A DNA stretch of 64,000 bases from Zobellella endophytica (lineage in GTDB: Bacteria; Pseudomonadota; Gammaproteobacteria; Enterobacterales; Aeromonadaceae). The stretch spans positions 78,101-142,100 of the forward strand of contig NZ_PXYG01000009.1 of the NCBI RefSeq assembly GCF_003012775.1, given 5' to 3'. A model generated the notes under the pieces. It was not told the origin of the DNA. It was given only the letters and a program-made list of their open reading frames with translations, and ran no database searches. Positions 1 through 9,235 of the stretch are shown one piece after another (position 1 is the stretch's first letter; the number at the start of each line of letters is the position of its first letter). A program made the translations under genes and the position numbers.

Positions 1-439
1 CGCGGAAAAAGGCACCAATGTGGACACCATTGCCAGGCTGGCGACATCGCGGCTGAAGCCCTCGCTGCACTACTTCCCGGAGGACTACATCACCGACCGC
101 TCCTCCCGCTTCATGGCGGCAGAGATCATCCGTGAAAAGCTGATGCGTTTCATGGGCGAGGAACTGCCCTATTCGGTGACGGTGGAGATCGAGCGTTACC
201 AGGTCAACGACAAGGGCGTGGTGCACATCAACGGCCTGATCCTGGTGGAACGCAGCGGCCAGAAGAAGATGGTGATCGGTAACAAGGGCGAAAAGCTCAA
301 GGTAATCGGCACCGAGGCGCGCATCGATCTGGAACGCCTGCTGGAGCAGAAGGTGTTCCTCGAACTGTGGGTCAAGGTCAAGTCCGGCTGGGCCGACGAC
401 GAGCGGGCCTTGCGCAGCCTGGGTTACGGCGACGACTGA
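1..439 (+). CDS. era: GTPase Era, C-terminal part (5' end outside window)
   Basis: Era is a small GTPase that binds the 3' end of 16S rRNA and helps mature the 30S subunit at the inner face of the membrane. Only the last 145 or so residues are present, read in the frame that starts at base 2. The segment [10 protein letters not shown], the KH-domain [11 protein letters not shown] loop and the ending [18 protein letters not shown] match E. coli Era closely. The G domain lies before the window. A GTG at position 20 is internal to the gene and is not the start. recO follows after 2 bases, the usual rnc-era-recO order. Identification is secure; the truncation comes from the window edge. Confidence 0.97.
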   Translation, partial: AEKGTNVDTIARLATSRLKPSLHYFPEDYITDRSSRFMAAEIIREKLMRFMGEELPYSVTVEIERYQVNDKGVVHINGLILVERSGQKKMVIGNKGEKLKVIGTEARIDLERLLEQKVFLELWVKVKSGWADDERALRSLGYGDD

Positions 440-441
440 GC

Positions 442-1149
442 ATGGCGCATGCCGCCTTCGTCATCCACAGCCGGCCCTACCGGGAAACCAGCCAACTGGT
501 GGAGGTGTTTACCCGGGAGCAGGGCCGGCAGAGCCTGGTTGCCAAGGGCAGTCGCCAGCCCCGCTCACCGCTCAAGGGGTTGCTGCAGCCCTTTGTGCCC
601 CTGCGACTCGGTTTTGCCGGCAAGGGCGAGCTGAAAAATCTGCACAGCGCCGAAGCCTCGGCGCCGGCCATTGCCCTCGTCGGCCCGGCCCTGTACAGCG
701 GGCTCTACCTCAACGAACTGATCTATTACTTGCTGGAAATCCAGACTCCCTTCGACGAGGTGTTTGATGCCTATCATAAAACGCTGAGAAAACTGGCAAA
801 CGGCGATGGCATTGAACCATGCCTGCGCCATTTCGAGTTTTATATGCTAAATGTACTGGGCTACGGCGTGGACTTTACCCAGGATGCGGAAACCGGCGAG
901 GCGATCCGCCCCGGGGGCTGGTACGGCTACCGGCCGGAGTCCGGCTTTATCGCCCTGGCGCAGGCCGAACCCGGCGCCTATCCGGGGGATCACCTCCAGG
1001 CCCTGGCCGAGCTCGATCTGAGCCGGGCCGAGGTGCTGGTGTCCGCCAAACGCTTCAGCCGGCAGGCGCTGGGGCCCTATCTCGGCGGCCGGGCCTTGCG
1101 CAGCCGGACCCTGTTTATCAAAGGAAAGAGAGGAAGTCGCAGTGAGTGA
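442..1149 (+). CDS. recO: DNA repair protein RecO
   Basis: RecO anneals DNA strands and, with RecR, loads RecA onto SSB-coated single-stranded DNA in gap repair. The 235-residue product opens with an OB-fold region ([20 protein letters not shown]) and continues with the helical RecO domain containing [10 protein letters not shown]. The frame is open upstream to 367 inside era. The ATG at 442 was chosen because it follows the era stop by 2 bases and gives the family length and N-terminus. The gene overlaps pdxJ by 8 bases, which suggests translational coupling. I did not see an obvious zinc Cys cluster, as in the E. coli protein. Confidence 0.95.
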   Translation: MAHAAFVIHSRPYRETSQLVEVFTREQGRQSLVAKGSRQPRSPLKGLLQPFVPLRLGFAGKGELKNLHSAEASAPAIALVGPALYSGLYLNELIYYLLEIQTPFDEVFDAYHKTLRKLANGDGIEPCLRHFEFYMLNVLGYGVDFTQDAETGEAIRPGGWYGYRPESGFIALAQAEPGAYPGDHLQALAELDLSRAEVLVSAKRFSRQALGPYLGGRALRSRTLFIKGKRGSRSE

Positions 1150-1879
1150 ATTGTATCTAGGGGTCAATATCGATCATATTGCCACCTTGCGTAATGCCAG
1201 GGGCACCAGTTATCCGGATCCGGTGCAGGCGGCGGCGGTGGCCGAACTGGCCGGTGCCGACGGCATCACCGTGCACCTGCGGGAAGACCGGCGCCATATC
1301 GTCGATCGGGACGTGGAGATCCTGGCTCAGACCATCCAAACCCGGATGAACCTGGAAATGGCGGTCACCGAGGAAATGCTCGATATCGCCTGCCGTATCA
1401 AGCCGACGTTCGTCTGTCTGGTGCCGGAAAAACGGGAAGAGGTCACCACCGAAGGCGGCCTGGATGTGGCCGGCCAGCTCGACAAGGTGAAAGACGCGGT
1501 GACCCGGCTGACCGAGGCGGGCATCAAGGTATCGCTGTTTATCGACGCGGACAAGACCCAGATCGACGCGGTGGTGGTCACCGGTGCCCCTTACATCGAG
1601 ATCCACACCGGCCACTATGCCGACGCCCCCAGCGAGGCCGAGCAGCTGGCCGAACTGAAGCGCATCGCCGCCTCCGCTTCTCATGCCCATGATCTGGGGC
1701 TCAAGGTCAACGGCGGCCACGGCCTGCACTACCATAACGTCAAGCCGATCGCCGCCATCCCCGAGATGCTGGAGCTCAACATCGGTCACGCCATCATCGC
1801 CCGCGCCGCCTTCGACGGCCTGGAAAAAGCCGTGCGTGACATGAAACGGCTGATGCGCGAAGCCCGCCAGGGGATTTGA
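1142..1879 (+). CDS. pdxJ: Pyridoxine 5'-phosphate synthase PdxJ
   Basis: PdxJ condenses 1-deoxy-D-xylulose 5-phosphate with 3-amino-2-oxopropyl phosphate to make pyridoxine 5'-phosphate, the last ring-forming step of the DXP-dependent vitamin B6 pathway. The 245-residue TIM-barrel protein starts with GTG inside the end of recO and shows the family motifs [16 protein letters not shown] near the N-terminus, HLREDRRHI, and GHGLHYHN near residue 193. Length and sequence fit the family well. In many gammaproteobacteria acpS follows directly; here the next gene is barA on the opposite strand, so acpS is missing from its usual place. Confidence 0.97.
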   Translation: MSELYLGVNIDHIATLRNARGTSYPDPVQAAAVAELAGADGITVHLREDRRHIVDRDVEILAQTIQTRMNLEMAVTEEMLDIACRIKPTFVCLVPEKREEVTTEGGLDVAGQLDKVKDAVTRLTEAGIKVSLFIDADKTQIDAVVVTGAPYIEIHTGHYADAPSEAEQLAELKRIAASASHAHDLGLKVNGGHGLHYHNVKPIAAIPEMLELNIGHAIIARAAFDGLEKAVRDMKRLMREARQGI

Positions 1880-1982
1880 GGACGGGACTCGTGACTGGGG
1901 GGCTTAACAACCGGGATTCGGGACTGAAAACCGCAGCCGGGGCTGGTCTTTCCAGTCCCAGATCCCCAATCCCGAGTCCCCG
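1880..1982. repeat. GGGACT/CCAGTCCC repeat cluster between convergent genes
   Basis: The gap between pdxJ and barA is filled by imperfect direct and inverted repeats of GGGACT(C/G)GGG and its complement CCAGTCCC. The left half (GGGATTCGGGACTG) can pair with the right half (CCAGTCCC, AATCCCGAGTCCC) to form a long imperfect hairpin between two converging genes. It may act as a bidirectional terminator, though it has no clear T-tract. Related runs occur at 42776-42842 and 48692-48790, so this looks like a dispersed repeat family rather than a single accident. Confidence 0.6.
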
Positions 1983-4679
1983 CTACAAATATTCCTTCGC
2001 CTCTTCCCGGACCTGCCCCATCCGTTCCTCCAGCTCCAGCAGCTCGGGCTCCAGCTCCTCCAGCGGCTGTTTGGCCAGCAGGGCCTTCTCCAGCTGGGCC
2101 ACCAGGGCCTGCAACTGGGGCACGCCGCAATAGGCGGTGCCGCCGTGCAGCTTGTGCAGCGGCGGATAGAGCCGCTCACCGTCGAGCTCACCGGACAGGG
2201 CGGCACCCAGCAGGGGCTCGAACTCGTTGAAGCTCTGTAACAGCAGGGTGAGCATTTCCTTCGCCAGCGACTCCTTGTTACCGGCCTGCCTGATGGCCAG
2301 CCGCCAGTCGATCTGCCCCCCGGGTGTTTCCCGGAGGCTGAAGCGATCGATGATGCGGGCCAGAATGGCCTCGTCGATGGGCTTGGCCAGGTAATCGTCC
2401 ATGCCCTGGCGCAGCAGCCGGTCCCGCTCCCCCTCGATGGCATGGGCGGTCACGGCGACGATGGGGGTGCTGGCATTGGGGCCGCCCTGGACGCGGATCT
2501 CCCGGGTGGCCTGGATGCCGTCCATCACCGGCATCTGGATATCCATGAAGATGATGTCGTAGCGGTTGGCCGTGGCCAGGTTCAGCGCCTCTTTGCCGTT
2601 GGTACAGCTTTCCACCTGGCTGACCTGTTCGCCGAGCATGGCGCTGATCAGCTTGAGGTTGGCGGGGTTGTCGTCCACCGCCAGCACCCGCAGGGGCTGC
2701 TTGTGGGAGGGCGGGGCCAGGGTGATCTGCAGCATGGCTTCGGGGGCCGGGGCCTCGCCCTCCACTAGGGCATGGGCCAGCTTCTGATAGTGCACCGGCT
2801 TGCTCAGGCAGTAACCGGCCCCGGACTGCAGCAGGGCGTCGACCAGGGTCGGATCGGTGGAGCTGAGCAGCACCACCACCCTGTTGTCGTATTCCCGCTG
2901 TTTCCTGATGGCCTGTTCCATCTGGCTCGGCATGGCGTTGGGCCCGAAGCCCAGCAGCACGCAGTCGATGGCCACGCCCGGGTAGGGTTCGTGCAGTACC
3001 TGCAGACCCCACTCGCGCAGCAGGGCCTGGGTGGCGCGCCGGCTGAAGTTGTCTTCTTCCATGTAGAGCACGGTCAGCCCGCTGAGCTGGGCCAGGGGCA
3101 GGGGCTCGGCCAGGGGCAGGGCGGCCCGGCCCAGCTCCAGGGTAAAGCTGAACACCGAGCCTGTGCCCAGCTCGGAGTAGAGTTCGATGTCGCCGGCCAT
3201 CTGGTGCACCAGCTTCTGGGTGATCACCAGCCCCAGGCCGGTGCCGCCGTAGCGGCGGGAGATGCTGGAGTCGGCCTGGTTGAAGGCCTGGAACAGCTGG
3301 CGGCGCTGGCTGTCGGAGATGCCGATGCCGGTGTCCTGCACATGGACGCACAGCTTGACCCGTTCCGGCTGGCTGGCGGGACGGGCGTCGACCCGCACGT
3401 CCACGTTGCCCTGCTCGGTAAACTTGATGGCGTTGCCCACCAGGTTGGTGAGCACCTGCTGCAGCCGCAGCGGATCCCCCACCAGGCTGTCGTAGACGGC
3501 GGTATCCACCCGCATCGACAGCTCCAGCCCCTTGTCGTGGGCGCTGGGGGCCAGCAGGGTCATCACCTCCTGCAGGGTGTCGCGCAGGGAGAAGGGGATC
3601 TGCTCCATCTTCAGCTTGCCGGCTTCCAGCTTGGAGAAGTCGAGGATATCGTTGATGATGCCGAGCAGGTTCTGTGCCGACTTCTCGATGGTCTTGAGGT
3701 AGTCCAGCTGGTTGGAGGTGAGCCGGGTCTTCTGCAGCTGGCGGGCGAAGCCGATCACGCCGTTGAGCGGCGTGCGCAGCTCGTGGGACATGTTGGCCAG
3801 GAACTCGGTCTTGACCCGGGCGGCTTCCTGGGCGCGCTTCTTGGCCATGTCCAGCTCGATGTTCTGGATCTCGATCTGCTCCAGGGTCTCGCGCAGATCC
3901 GAGGTGGCCTGATCGATATTCTGCTGCATCTCCTCATGGTATTCCGACAGCGACTTGGCCATGGCGTTGATACCGCTCTTCAGCACTTCCAGCTCGCCGG
4001 TGAATTCGCCGCTGACCCGGGTATCGAGCCGGCCTTCGCGGATCTTGTAGACGGCGCTGACCATGTCGGTGATCGGCTGGGACACGCCCTTGATCAGACG
4101 GATGCCGAACAGGGTACTGAGGCTGGCCCCGAGCAGCACGATCAGGCCGGCGAAGAAGCTGTCCCGGTAGTGCACCAGCATGGCCGAGTCGTTGGTCAGC
4201 TGCATCGACACATAACCGATGGGAGTGGAGGAGGACTCTTCCCACAGGGCGTCCATGCGGATGCTGTCGGTCACCACCGGAGTGCGCAGAATAATGCTGT
4301 CGTGGCCGGTCTCCACCAGGGTGACCCGGGGCAGGGGAATGCCGTCGGGCAGGCGCATGGCGTTGAAATCCCGATGGTAGTTGGAGGTGACCAGCAGCCG
4401 GCCCTCCACGTCGAACAGGGCGATGGACTTGACCAGCGGGCTGTTGTTGCGGTGGATGTTGCTGAGCAGGCGGTTGAGCGCTTCCCGGTTGCGGCTGGTC
4501 AGGGCCAGCTCGCTGGCCAGGGCCAGCGGTTCGATGACGTTGACCCCCTGTTTGATCAGCGCGTCCTCCAGTTGCTGGTAGCGGTTAACGGAAAAATAAC
4601 CGGCCAGCAGAATGCCGATGATCAGGGTCGGTAGAATGGTGAAAGCCAGTACCCGGGCTCGCAGGCCGTATTTGGTCAT
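1983..4679 (-). CDS. barA: Hybrid sensor histidine kinase BarA
   Basis: BarA is the membrane kinase that phosphorylates the response regulator UvrY (GacA/SirA), which drives Csr small RNA expression. The 898-residue protein has a membrane segment near residues 12-30, a periplasmic sensor region, a second membrane segment near 175-195, HAMP, HisKA with His299 in NMSHELRTPLNG, and HATPase boxes DTGIGI and GGTGLGL. A degenerate receiver-like region follows near 535-640. The active receiver has Asp713 in FMDIQMPVMDG, and the HPt domain has His842 in LHKLHGGTAYCG. Extended identity to E. coli BarA is obvious, for example in YHEEMQQNIDQATSDLRETL. The gene is divergent from rlmD-relA, as in E. coli, Vibrio and Shewanella. 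Confidence 0.95.
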   Translation of the reverse strand: MTKYGLRARVLAFTILPTLIIGILLAGYFSVNRYQQLEDALIKQGVNVIEPLALASELALTSRNREALNRLLSNIHRNNSPLVKSIALFDVEGRLLVTSNYHRDFNAMRLPDGIPLPRVTLVETGHDSIILRTPVVTDSIRMDALWEESSSTPIGYVSMQLTNDSAMLVHYRDSFFAGLIVLLGASLSTLFGIRLIKGVSQPITDMVSAVYKIREGRLDTRVSGEFTGELEVLKSGINAMAKSLSEYHEEMQQNIDQATSDLRETLEQIEIQNIELDMAKKRAQEAARVKTEFLANMSHELRTPLNGVIGFARQLQKTRLTSNQLDYLKTIEKSAQNLLGIINDILDFSKLEAGKLKMEQIPFSLRDTLQEVMTLLAPSAHDKGLELSMRVDTAVYDSLVGDPLRLQQVLTNLVGNAIKFTEQGNVDVRVDARPASQPERVKLCVHVQDTGIGISDSQRRQLFQAFNQADSSISRRYGGTGLGLVITQKLVHQMAGDIELYSELGTGSVFSFTLELGRAALPLAEPLPLAQLSGLTVLYMEEDNFSRRATQALLREWGLQVLHEPYPGVAIDCVLLGFGPNAMPSQMEQAIRKQREYDNRVVVLLSSTDPTLVDALLQSGAGYCLSKPVHYQKLAHALVEGEAPAPEAMLQITLAPPSHKQPLRVLAVDDNPANLKLISAMLGEQVSQVESCTNGKEALNLATANRYDIIFMDIQMPVMDGIQATREIRVQGGPNASTPIVAVTAHAIEGERDRLLRQGMDDYLAKPIDEAILARIIDRFSLRETPGGQIDWRLAIRQAGNKESLAKEMLTLLLQSFNEFEPLLGAALSGELDGERLYPPLHKLHGGTAYCGVPQLQALVAQLEKALLAKQPLEELEPELLELEERMGQVREEAKEYL

Positions 4680-4758
4680 AGGGGGCTAATGTGGGACAAT
4701 GCGCGCTTAACAGACATAAGCTTATGATGACATAGCCGGTTCGAGGGCTCCACGTTTT

Positions 4759-6069
4759 ATGGTTCAGTTCTTTAAGGTGAAAAAGCCCGATACCCAGGCT
4801 CAGGCTCCCCTGGACGTCACTATTCTCGAGTTGAACCCCCACGGCCTCGGCGTGGCCCGCCATCAGGGCAAACCCCTGTTCGTGCCCGGGGTGCTGGCCG
4901 GCGAGCGGGTGCGGGTGCGGCTGACCAGCCAGAACAGCAGGTACCTGACCGCCAGCCCGGTCAAGGTGCTGACGCCGTCGCCGCTGCGGGTCAAGCCGTT
5001 TTGCCCCTACAGCAGCCAGTGCGGCGGCTGCTCGCTGCAGCAGGTGCCCGCGGCCGGGCAGCGGGAGCTGAAAGCCCGTGGCGTGCAACGGCTGTTCGAC
5101 CGGTTGCAGCTGACTCTGCCGTCCCCGGAGTGGCTCGCCGGACCGGAGCTGGGCTACCGGCGGGTGGCCCGGCTGGCGATTCGCCGCCAGGGCCAGGGGG
5201 TGGCGTTGGGCTTTCGCCGCAGCCAGTCCCACGAACTGGTGGAGATTGACCACTGCGGCGTGCTGCGTCCGGCGCTGTCGGCGCTGATCGTCCCGTTGCG
5301 CCAACTGCTCAACCGGCTGAAGTCGCGGCGGCAGCTCGGTCACCTCGAGCTGTATGACGCCGCCGAAGGGGTCGCGCTGCTGCTGCGCCATACCGACGCC
5401 CTGCCGAGCCGGGATCTGGATCTGTTGCTGGCCTTCGCCCAGGAGAGGGAGTTGGCGCTGTTCCTGCAGGACGATCAGGGCCGGCGCCCGTTGCATGTTC
5501 CCTTTTCTCTTTATTATCAAGTAGATAATATTAGGCTTTCGTTTACTCCCGGGGATTTCATTCAGGTCAACAGCGAGCCCAACGAAGCCATGGTCCGCCA
5601 GGCGCTGGATTGGCTGGCCCCGGCACCCGGACACCGCATCCTGGATCTGTTCTGTGGCATCGGCAATTTCGCCCTGCCGCTGGCGGCGGCCGGCAACGCC
5701 GTGATCGGCGTCGAGGGGGTGATGGAGATGGTGGAGCAGGCCCGTGGCAACGCGGAGGACAACCGGCTCGATCATGCCCGCTTTTATCGCGCCGATCTGG
5801 CCGCCGACTTCACCGCCGAGCCCTGGGCCCGGGAGGGGTTCGAGCGGGTGTTGCTCGATCCGGGGCGCGCCGGCGCCGAGCAGGTGATGCCCTATCTGCT
5901 AAAACTGTCGCCCGAGCGGCTGGTTTATGTATCCTGTAACCCGGCCACCCTGGCCAGGGACAGCCAGGTGCTGCTGGCCGGCGGCTACCGGCTCAGCCGG
6001 CTCGCCCTGATCGACATGTTTCCCCATACGGTCCATTGCGAAGCGATGGCCTTGTTTGAACTCAGTTAA
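4759..6069 (+). CDS. rlmD: 23S rRNA (uracil-1939-C5)-methyltransferase RlmD
   Basis: RlmD methylates U1939 of 23S rRNA using S-adenosylmethionine. The 436-residue protein has an N-terminal TRAM domain (about residues 10-70), a 4Fe-4S cluster region with CPYSSQCGGC near residue 83 and a fourth Cys in IDHCGVL near residue 165, the SAM-binding motif DLFCGIGNFALPLA near residue 298, and the catalytic Cys in YVSCNP near residue 393. The ATG at 4759 gives the family N-terminus MVQFFK. relA follows 9 bases downstream, so the two are probably cotranscribed. The order barA, rlmD, relA, mazG matches relatives. Confidence 0.96.
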   Translation: MVQFFKVKKPDTQAQAPLDVTILELNPHGLGVARHQGKPLFVPGVLAGERVRVRLTSQNSRYLTASPVKVLTPSPLRVKPFCPYSSQCGGCSLQQVPAAGQRELKARGVQRLFDRLQLTLPSPEWLAGPELGYRRVARLAIRRQGQGVALGFRRSQSHELVEIDHCGVLRPALSALIVPLRQLLNRLKSRRQLGHLELYDAAEGVALLLRHTDALPSRDLDLLLAFAQERELALFLQDDQGRRPLHVPFSLYYQVDNIRLSFTPGDFIQVNSEPNEAMVRQALDWLAPAPGHRILDLFCGIGNFALPLAAAGNAVIGVEGVMEMVEQARGNAEDNRLDHARFYRADLAADFTAEPWAREGFERVLLDPGRAGAEQVMPYLLKLSPERLVYVSCNPATLARDSQVLLAGGYRLSRLALIDMFPHTVHCEAMALFELS

Positions 6070-6078
6070 GGGACGCTT

Positions 6079-8292
6079 ATGGTTTCGGTGCGTGATACCC
6101 ATCTAAAATCCTCGTTCAGCCTGGAGGAATGGACCGCCGGCCTGCCGCTGGCAGCCCCAGAGCGCGACCGGCTCAAGGCCGCCTACGAGTATTGCCTGCG
6201 GCTGGAGGCGCCGGTCGACTCCGAGCAGCGACTGCACGCCCAGGGAGTGGAGATGGTGGGCATACTGCTGACCCTGAGCATGGATCTGGACACCCTGAAG
6301 GCGGCGCTGCTCTATCCCTTCCTGGAAAACGGCTATCTAGGCCTGGAGCGGGCACGGGAAGACTTCGGCGACAATATCGCCCGCCTGCTGCAGGGTGTGG
6401 CCGATATGGAGGCCATTCGCTCGCTGCAGCACGTACACAGTGACAAGAGCTCGGAAGCCCAGGTCGACCGGGTCAGGCGCATGTTGCTGGCGATGGTGGA
6501 GGACGTGCGGGCGGTGGTGATCAAGCTGGCCGAGCGCATCACCTGCCTGCGCGAAGTCAAGCGCGCCGATGAAGAAACCCGGGTGCTGGTGGCCAAGGAG
6601 ATCGCCAACATCTACGCGCCGCTGGCCAACCGGCTCGGCATCGGCCAGCTCAAGTGGGAGCTGGAGGATCTGTCGTTCCGTTACCTGCATCCGGAAACCT
6701 ACAAGCGTATCGCCCGGCTGTTGGACGAGAAACGGCTGGCGCGGGAAGCCTATATCGACGATTTTGTATCCGGACTCAGAAACGCGCTGAAAGAGGCGGA
6801 TATCGAGGCCGAGGTGTACGGCCGACCCAAACACATCTACAGCATCTGGCGCAAGATGCAGAAGAAGCACCTGGACTTCGACGAGCTGTTCGACGTGCGC
6901 GCGGTGCGGGTGGTGACCCGGCATCTGCAGGATTGCTACGCGGCCCTGGGCATAGTGCACACCCAGTGGCGCCACATCCCCCGGGAATTCGACGACTACG
7001 TGGCCAACCCCAAGCCCAACGGCTATCAGTCCATCCACACCGTGGTGATCGGCCCCGAGGGCAAGACGGTGGAGATCCAGATCCGTACCGATCAGATGCA
7101 CCAGGATGCGGAGCTGGGGGTGGCGGCCCACTGGAAGTACAAGGAAGGCACCACCGCCGCCAGGCCGAGCGGCTTCGAGGAGAAGATCGCCTGGCTCAGG
7201 AAGCTGCTGGCCTGGCAGGAAGACATGGCCGAGAGCGGCTCCCTGGTGGACGAGCTGCGCAGCCAGGTGTTCGAGGATAGGGTCTATGTGTTTACCCCCA
7301 AGGGGGAAGTGGTGGACATGCCCGCCGGCGCCACCCCGCTCGATTTCGCCTACTACATCCACAGCCAGATCGGCCACCGCTGCATCGGCGCCAAGATCGA
7401 CGGCCGCATTGTGCCCTTCACCTACCAGTTGCAGACCGGTGACCAGGTGGAGATCATCACCCAGAAGCAGCCCAATCCCAGCCGGGACTGGATGAACCCC
7501 AACCAGGGCTTTTTGCGTACCAGCCGGGCCCGTTCCAAGGTGGCCACCTGGTTCAAGAAGCAGGACAGGGACAAGAACATCCACGCCGGCCGCGAGGTGC
7601 TCGACAAGGAGCTGGAGCGGTTGGGGCTGACCTTCTCCCAGATCGACAAGAAGGCGCTGGAGCGGTTTAACGTGGCCACCCTGGACGATCTGCTGGCCGG
7701 CATCGGCGGCGGCGACCTGCGCATCAACCAGTTGCTCAACTACCTGCAGGGCCAGCACAAGAAGCCGACCAGCGCCGAGCAGGACGAGCAGGTGCTGCGC
7801 CAGCTGGAGCAGAAAGCCGCGAAGAAGCAACCGGATGCCAAGGCTCACGGCCACATCGTGGTGCAGGGGGTGGGCAACCTGCTGACCAATACCGCCCGCT
7901 GCTGCCAGCCGATACCGGGGGACGAGATCATCGGCTTCATCACCCAGGGGCGGGGTATCTCCATCCACCGGGCGGATTGCGAGCAGCTCAAGGAGCTGGC
8001 GGCCCAGCATCCGGAGCGGATGGTGGACGCGGTGTGGGGGGAAAACTACTCCGGCGGCTATAACCTCACCATGCGGGTGGTAGCCAACGACAGATCCGGC
8101 CTGCTGCGGGATATCACCACCATCCTCGCCAACGAGAAAATCAACGTGATGGGCGTCAACAGCCGCTCCAACCGCAAGCAGCAGACCGCCATCATCGACA
8201 TGGAGCTCGAGGTCTACAACATCGACACCCTGAGCCGGACCCTGGCCAAGATCAGCCAGTTGCCGGACATACTGGAAGCCAAGCGGCTGTAA
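6079..8292 (+). CDS. relA: GTP pyrophosphokinase RelA, (p)ppGpp synthetase
   Basis: RelA senses uncharged tRNA on stalled ribosomes and makes (p)ppGpp from GTP or GDP and ATP. The 737-residue protein has an N-terminal HD region that lacks the His-Asp metal motif (ALLYPFLENG where SpoT has an HD pair), so it should be hydrolase-inactive. The synthetase domain carries FDVRAVRVV and EFDDYVANPKPNGYQSIHT near residue 303; the EFDD type is the RelA form. TGS (VYVFTPKGEVVDMPAGATPLDFAY), helical and zinc-finger (ARCCQPIPGD) regions and a C-terminal ACT domain follow. mazG lies 11 bases downstream, which in E. coli is linked to (p)ppGpp control. Confidence 0.97.
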   Translation: MVSVRDTHLKSSFSLEEWTAGLPLAAPERDRLKAAYEYCLRLEAPVDSEQRLHAQGVEMVGILLTLSMDLDTLKAALLYPFLENGYLGLERAREDFGDNIARLLQGVADMEAIRSLQHVHSDKSSEAQVDRVRRMLLAMVEDVRAVVIKLAERITCLREVKRADEETRVLVAKEIANIYAPLANRLGIGQLKWELEDLSFRYLHPETYKRIARLLDEKRLAREAYIDDFVSGLRNALKEADIEAEVYGRPKHIYSIWRKMQKKHLDFDELFDVRAVRVVTRHLQDCYAALGIVHTQWRHIPREFDDYVANPKPNGYQSIHTVVIGPEGKTVEIQIRTDQMHQDAELGVAAHWKYKEGTTAARPSGFEEKIAWLRKLLAWQEDMAESGSLVDELRSQVFEDRVYVFTPKGEVVDMPAGATPLDFAYYIHSQIGHRCIGAKIDGRIVPFTYQLQTGDQVEIITQKQPNPSRDWMNPNQGFLRTSRARSKVATWFKKQDRDKNIHAGREVLDKELERLGLTFSQIDKKALERFNVATLDDLLAGIGGGDLRINQLLNYLQGQHKKPTSAEQDEQVLRQLEQKAAKKQPDAKAHGHIVVQGVGNLLTNTARCCQPIPGDEIIGFITQGRGISIHRADCEQLKELAAQHPERMVDAVWGENYSGGYNLTMRVVANDRSGLLRDITTILANEKINVMGVNSRSNRKQQTAIIDMELEVYNIDTLSRTLAKISQLPDILEAKRL

Positions 8293-8303
8293 CGGGAGCC
8301 TGG

Positions 8304-9107
8304 ATGGAACACTATAACTACTCACTTGGCGATCTGCTGGCCATCATGGCGGCGCTGCGGGATCCGGAAAACGGCTGCCCCTGGGATCTGAAACAGGATT
8401 TCGCCAGCATAGTGCCCTATACCCTGGAGGAGGCCTACGAGGTGGCCGACACCATAGAGCGCGGTGCGCTGGCGGAGTTGCCCGGCGAGCTCGGCGATCT
8501 GCTGTTCCAGGTGGTGTTTTACGCCCGCCTGGGTGAGGAGCGCTCCCTGTTCAACTTCGGTGACGTGGTGCAGTCCATCAGCCACAAGCTGGTGGCCCGC
8601 CACCCGCATGTGTTCGGCAACGCCGACTTCGACAGCGAAGAGCAGATCAAGGCCAACTGGGAAAATACCAAGGCGGAGGAACGAAGAGCCAAGGACGCCG
8701 CGGCCACCAGCGCCCTGGACGACATTCCCCGGGGGTTGCCGGCGCTGTCCCGGGCCAACAAAATCCAGAAGCGCTGCGCCGCGGTCGGCTTCGACTGGCG
8801 CGAGCTACCGCCGGTGGTGGACAAGATCCGCGAAGAGCTGGACGAAGTCATGGCCGAGCTGGACGAGCCGGAGCGGGATCCGGATCGGGTGGCGGACGAA
8901 CTCGGCGATCTGCTGTTCGCCTGCGTCAACCTGGTGCGCCACCTCAGGCAGGATCCGGAGGCGGTGCTGCGCCGGGCCAACGACAAGTTCGAGCGCCGTT
9001 TTCGCGGCGTGGAGCAGGCGCTGCGGGCCGACGGCAAGGACAGCCGTGCCTGCAGCCTGGAAGAGCTGGACGGCTACTGGAACAGCGTCAAGCGCCAGGA
9101 GACCTGA
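8304..9107 (+). CDS. mazG: Nucleoside triphosphate pyrophosphohydrolase MazG
   Basis: MazG hydrolyses (d)NTPs to NMPs and pyrophosphate, and in E. coli counteracts MazEF-linked death by affecting (p)ppGpp. The 267-residue protein has two MazG repeats. The N-terminal one shows ALRDPENGCPWDLKQ and EEAYEVADTIE, with acidic LPGELGDLLFQVVF; the C-terminal one shows IREELDEVMAELD and VADELGDLLFACVN. Length and both ExxE/EXXD pairs fit the family. It is the last gene of the rlmD-relA-mazG unit and is followed by two strong terminators. pyrG and eno, which follow mazG in E. coli and Vibrio, are not here. Confidence 0.96.
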   Translation: MEHYNYSLGDLLAIMAALRDPENGCPWDLKQDFASIVPYTLEEAYEVADTIERGALAELPGELGDLLFQVVFYARLGEERSLFNFGDVVQSISHKLVARHPHVFGNADFDSEEQIKANWENTKAEERRAKDAAATSALDDIPRGLPALSRANKIQKRCAAVGFDWRELPPVVDKIREELDEVMAELDEPERDPDRVADELGDLLFACVNLVRHLRQDPEAVLRRANDKFERRFRGVEQALRADGKDSRACSLEELDGYWNSVKRQET

Positions 9108-9149
9108 GCGGCTGTTTATGATCGTTGCGAAGTTTGCCAGCTAGGGTCC

Positions 9150-9204
9150 GGAGGTAGTCCTTTGGCCGACTTATTCGGTTATGGCAACGACCTTGTCATC
9201 AAAC
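9150..9204 (+). repeat. Degenerate 3' end of the 200-bp repeat
   Basis: The last 55 or so bases of the 200-bp element recur here in diverged form. Shared blocks are CCTTTGGCCGACTTAT versus CCCTTTAGCCGACTTAT, then ACGAC followed by TTGTCATCAAAC, in the same order and nearly the same spacing. The stretch ends directly at the first CGCCACCC terminator, just as the intact copy ends at the second. It appears to be the remnant of an older tandem insertion. The remaining 42 bases between mazG and this remnant hold nothing I can recognise. Confidence 0.65.
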
Positions 9205-9233
9205 AAAAAACGCCACCCCTGCGGGTGGCGTTT
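9205..9233 (+). terminator. Intrinsic terminator of mazG, first copy
   Basis: An 8-bp perfect stem, CGCCACCC with GGGTGGCG, and the loop CTGC are preceded by an A-run and followed by TTT. It ends the rlmD-relA-mazG unit. The same stem recurs at 9436-9466 on the other side of the 200-bp repeat. Confidence 0.85.
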
Positions 9234-9235
9234 CC

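Noticed and set aside
535..640. Second active receiver domain in BarA (residue numbers 535-640 of the protein)
   Set aside because: The region aligns with a receiver fold, but the phosphoacceptor Asp is missing (LLGFGPN), as in other BarA proteins, so it is not a novelty.
1876..2133. Serine-rich 85-codon open frame after pdxJ
   Set aside because: It is made of the GGGACT repeat and the antisense end of barA; low complexity and no ribosome site.
2772..4634. Open frame of 620 codons on the plus strand
   Set aside because: It is the antisense shadow of barA, which has all kinase domains intact.
6337..8325. Open frame of 662 codons on the minus strand
   Set aside because: Antisense shadow of relA with no family features.
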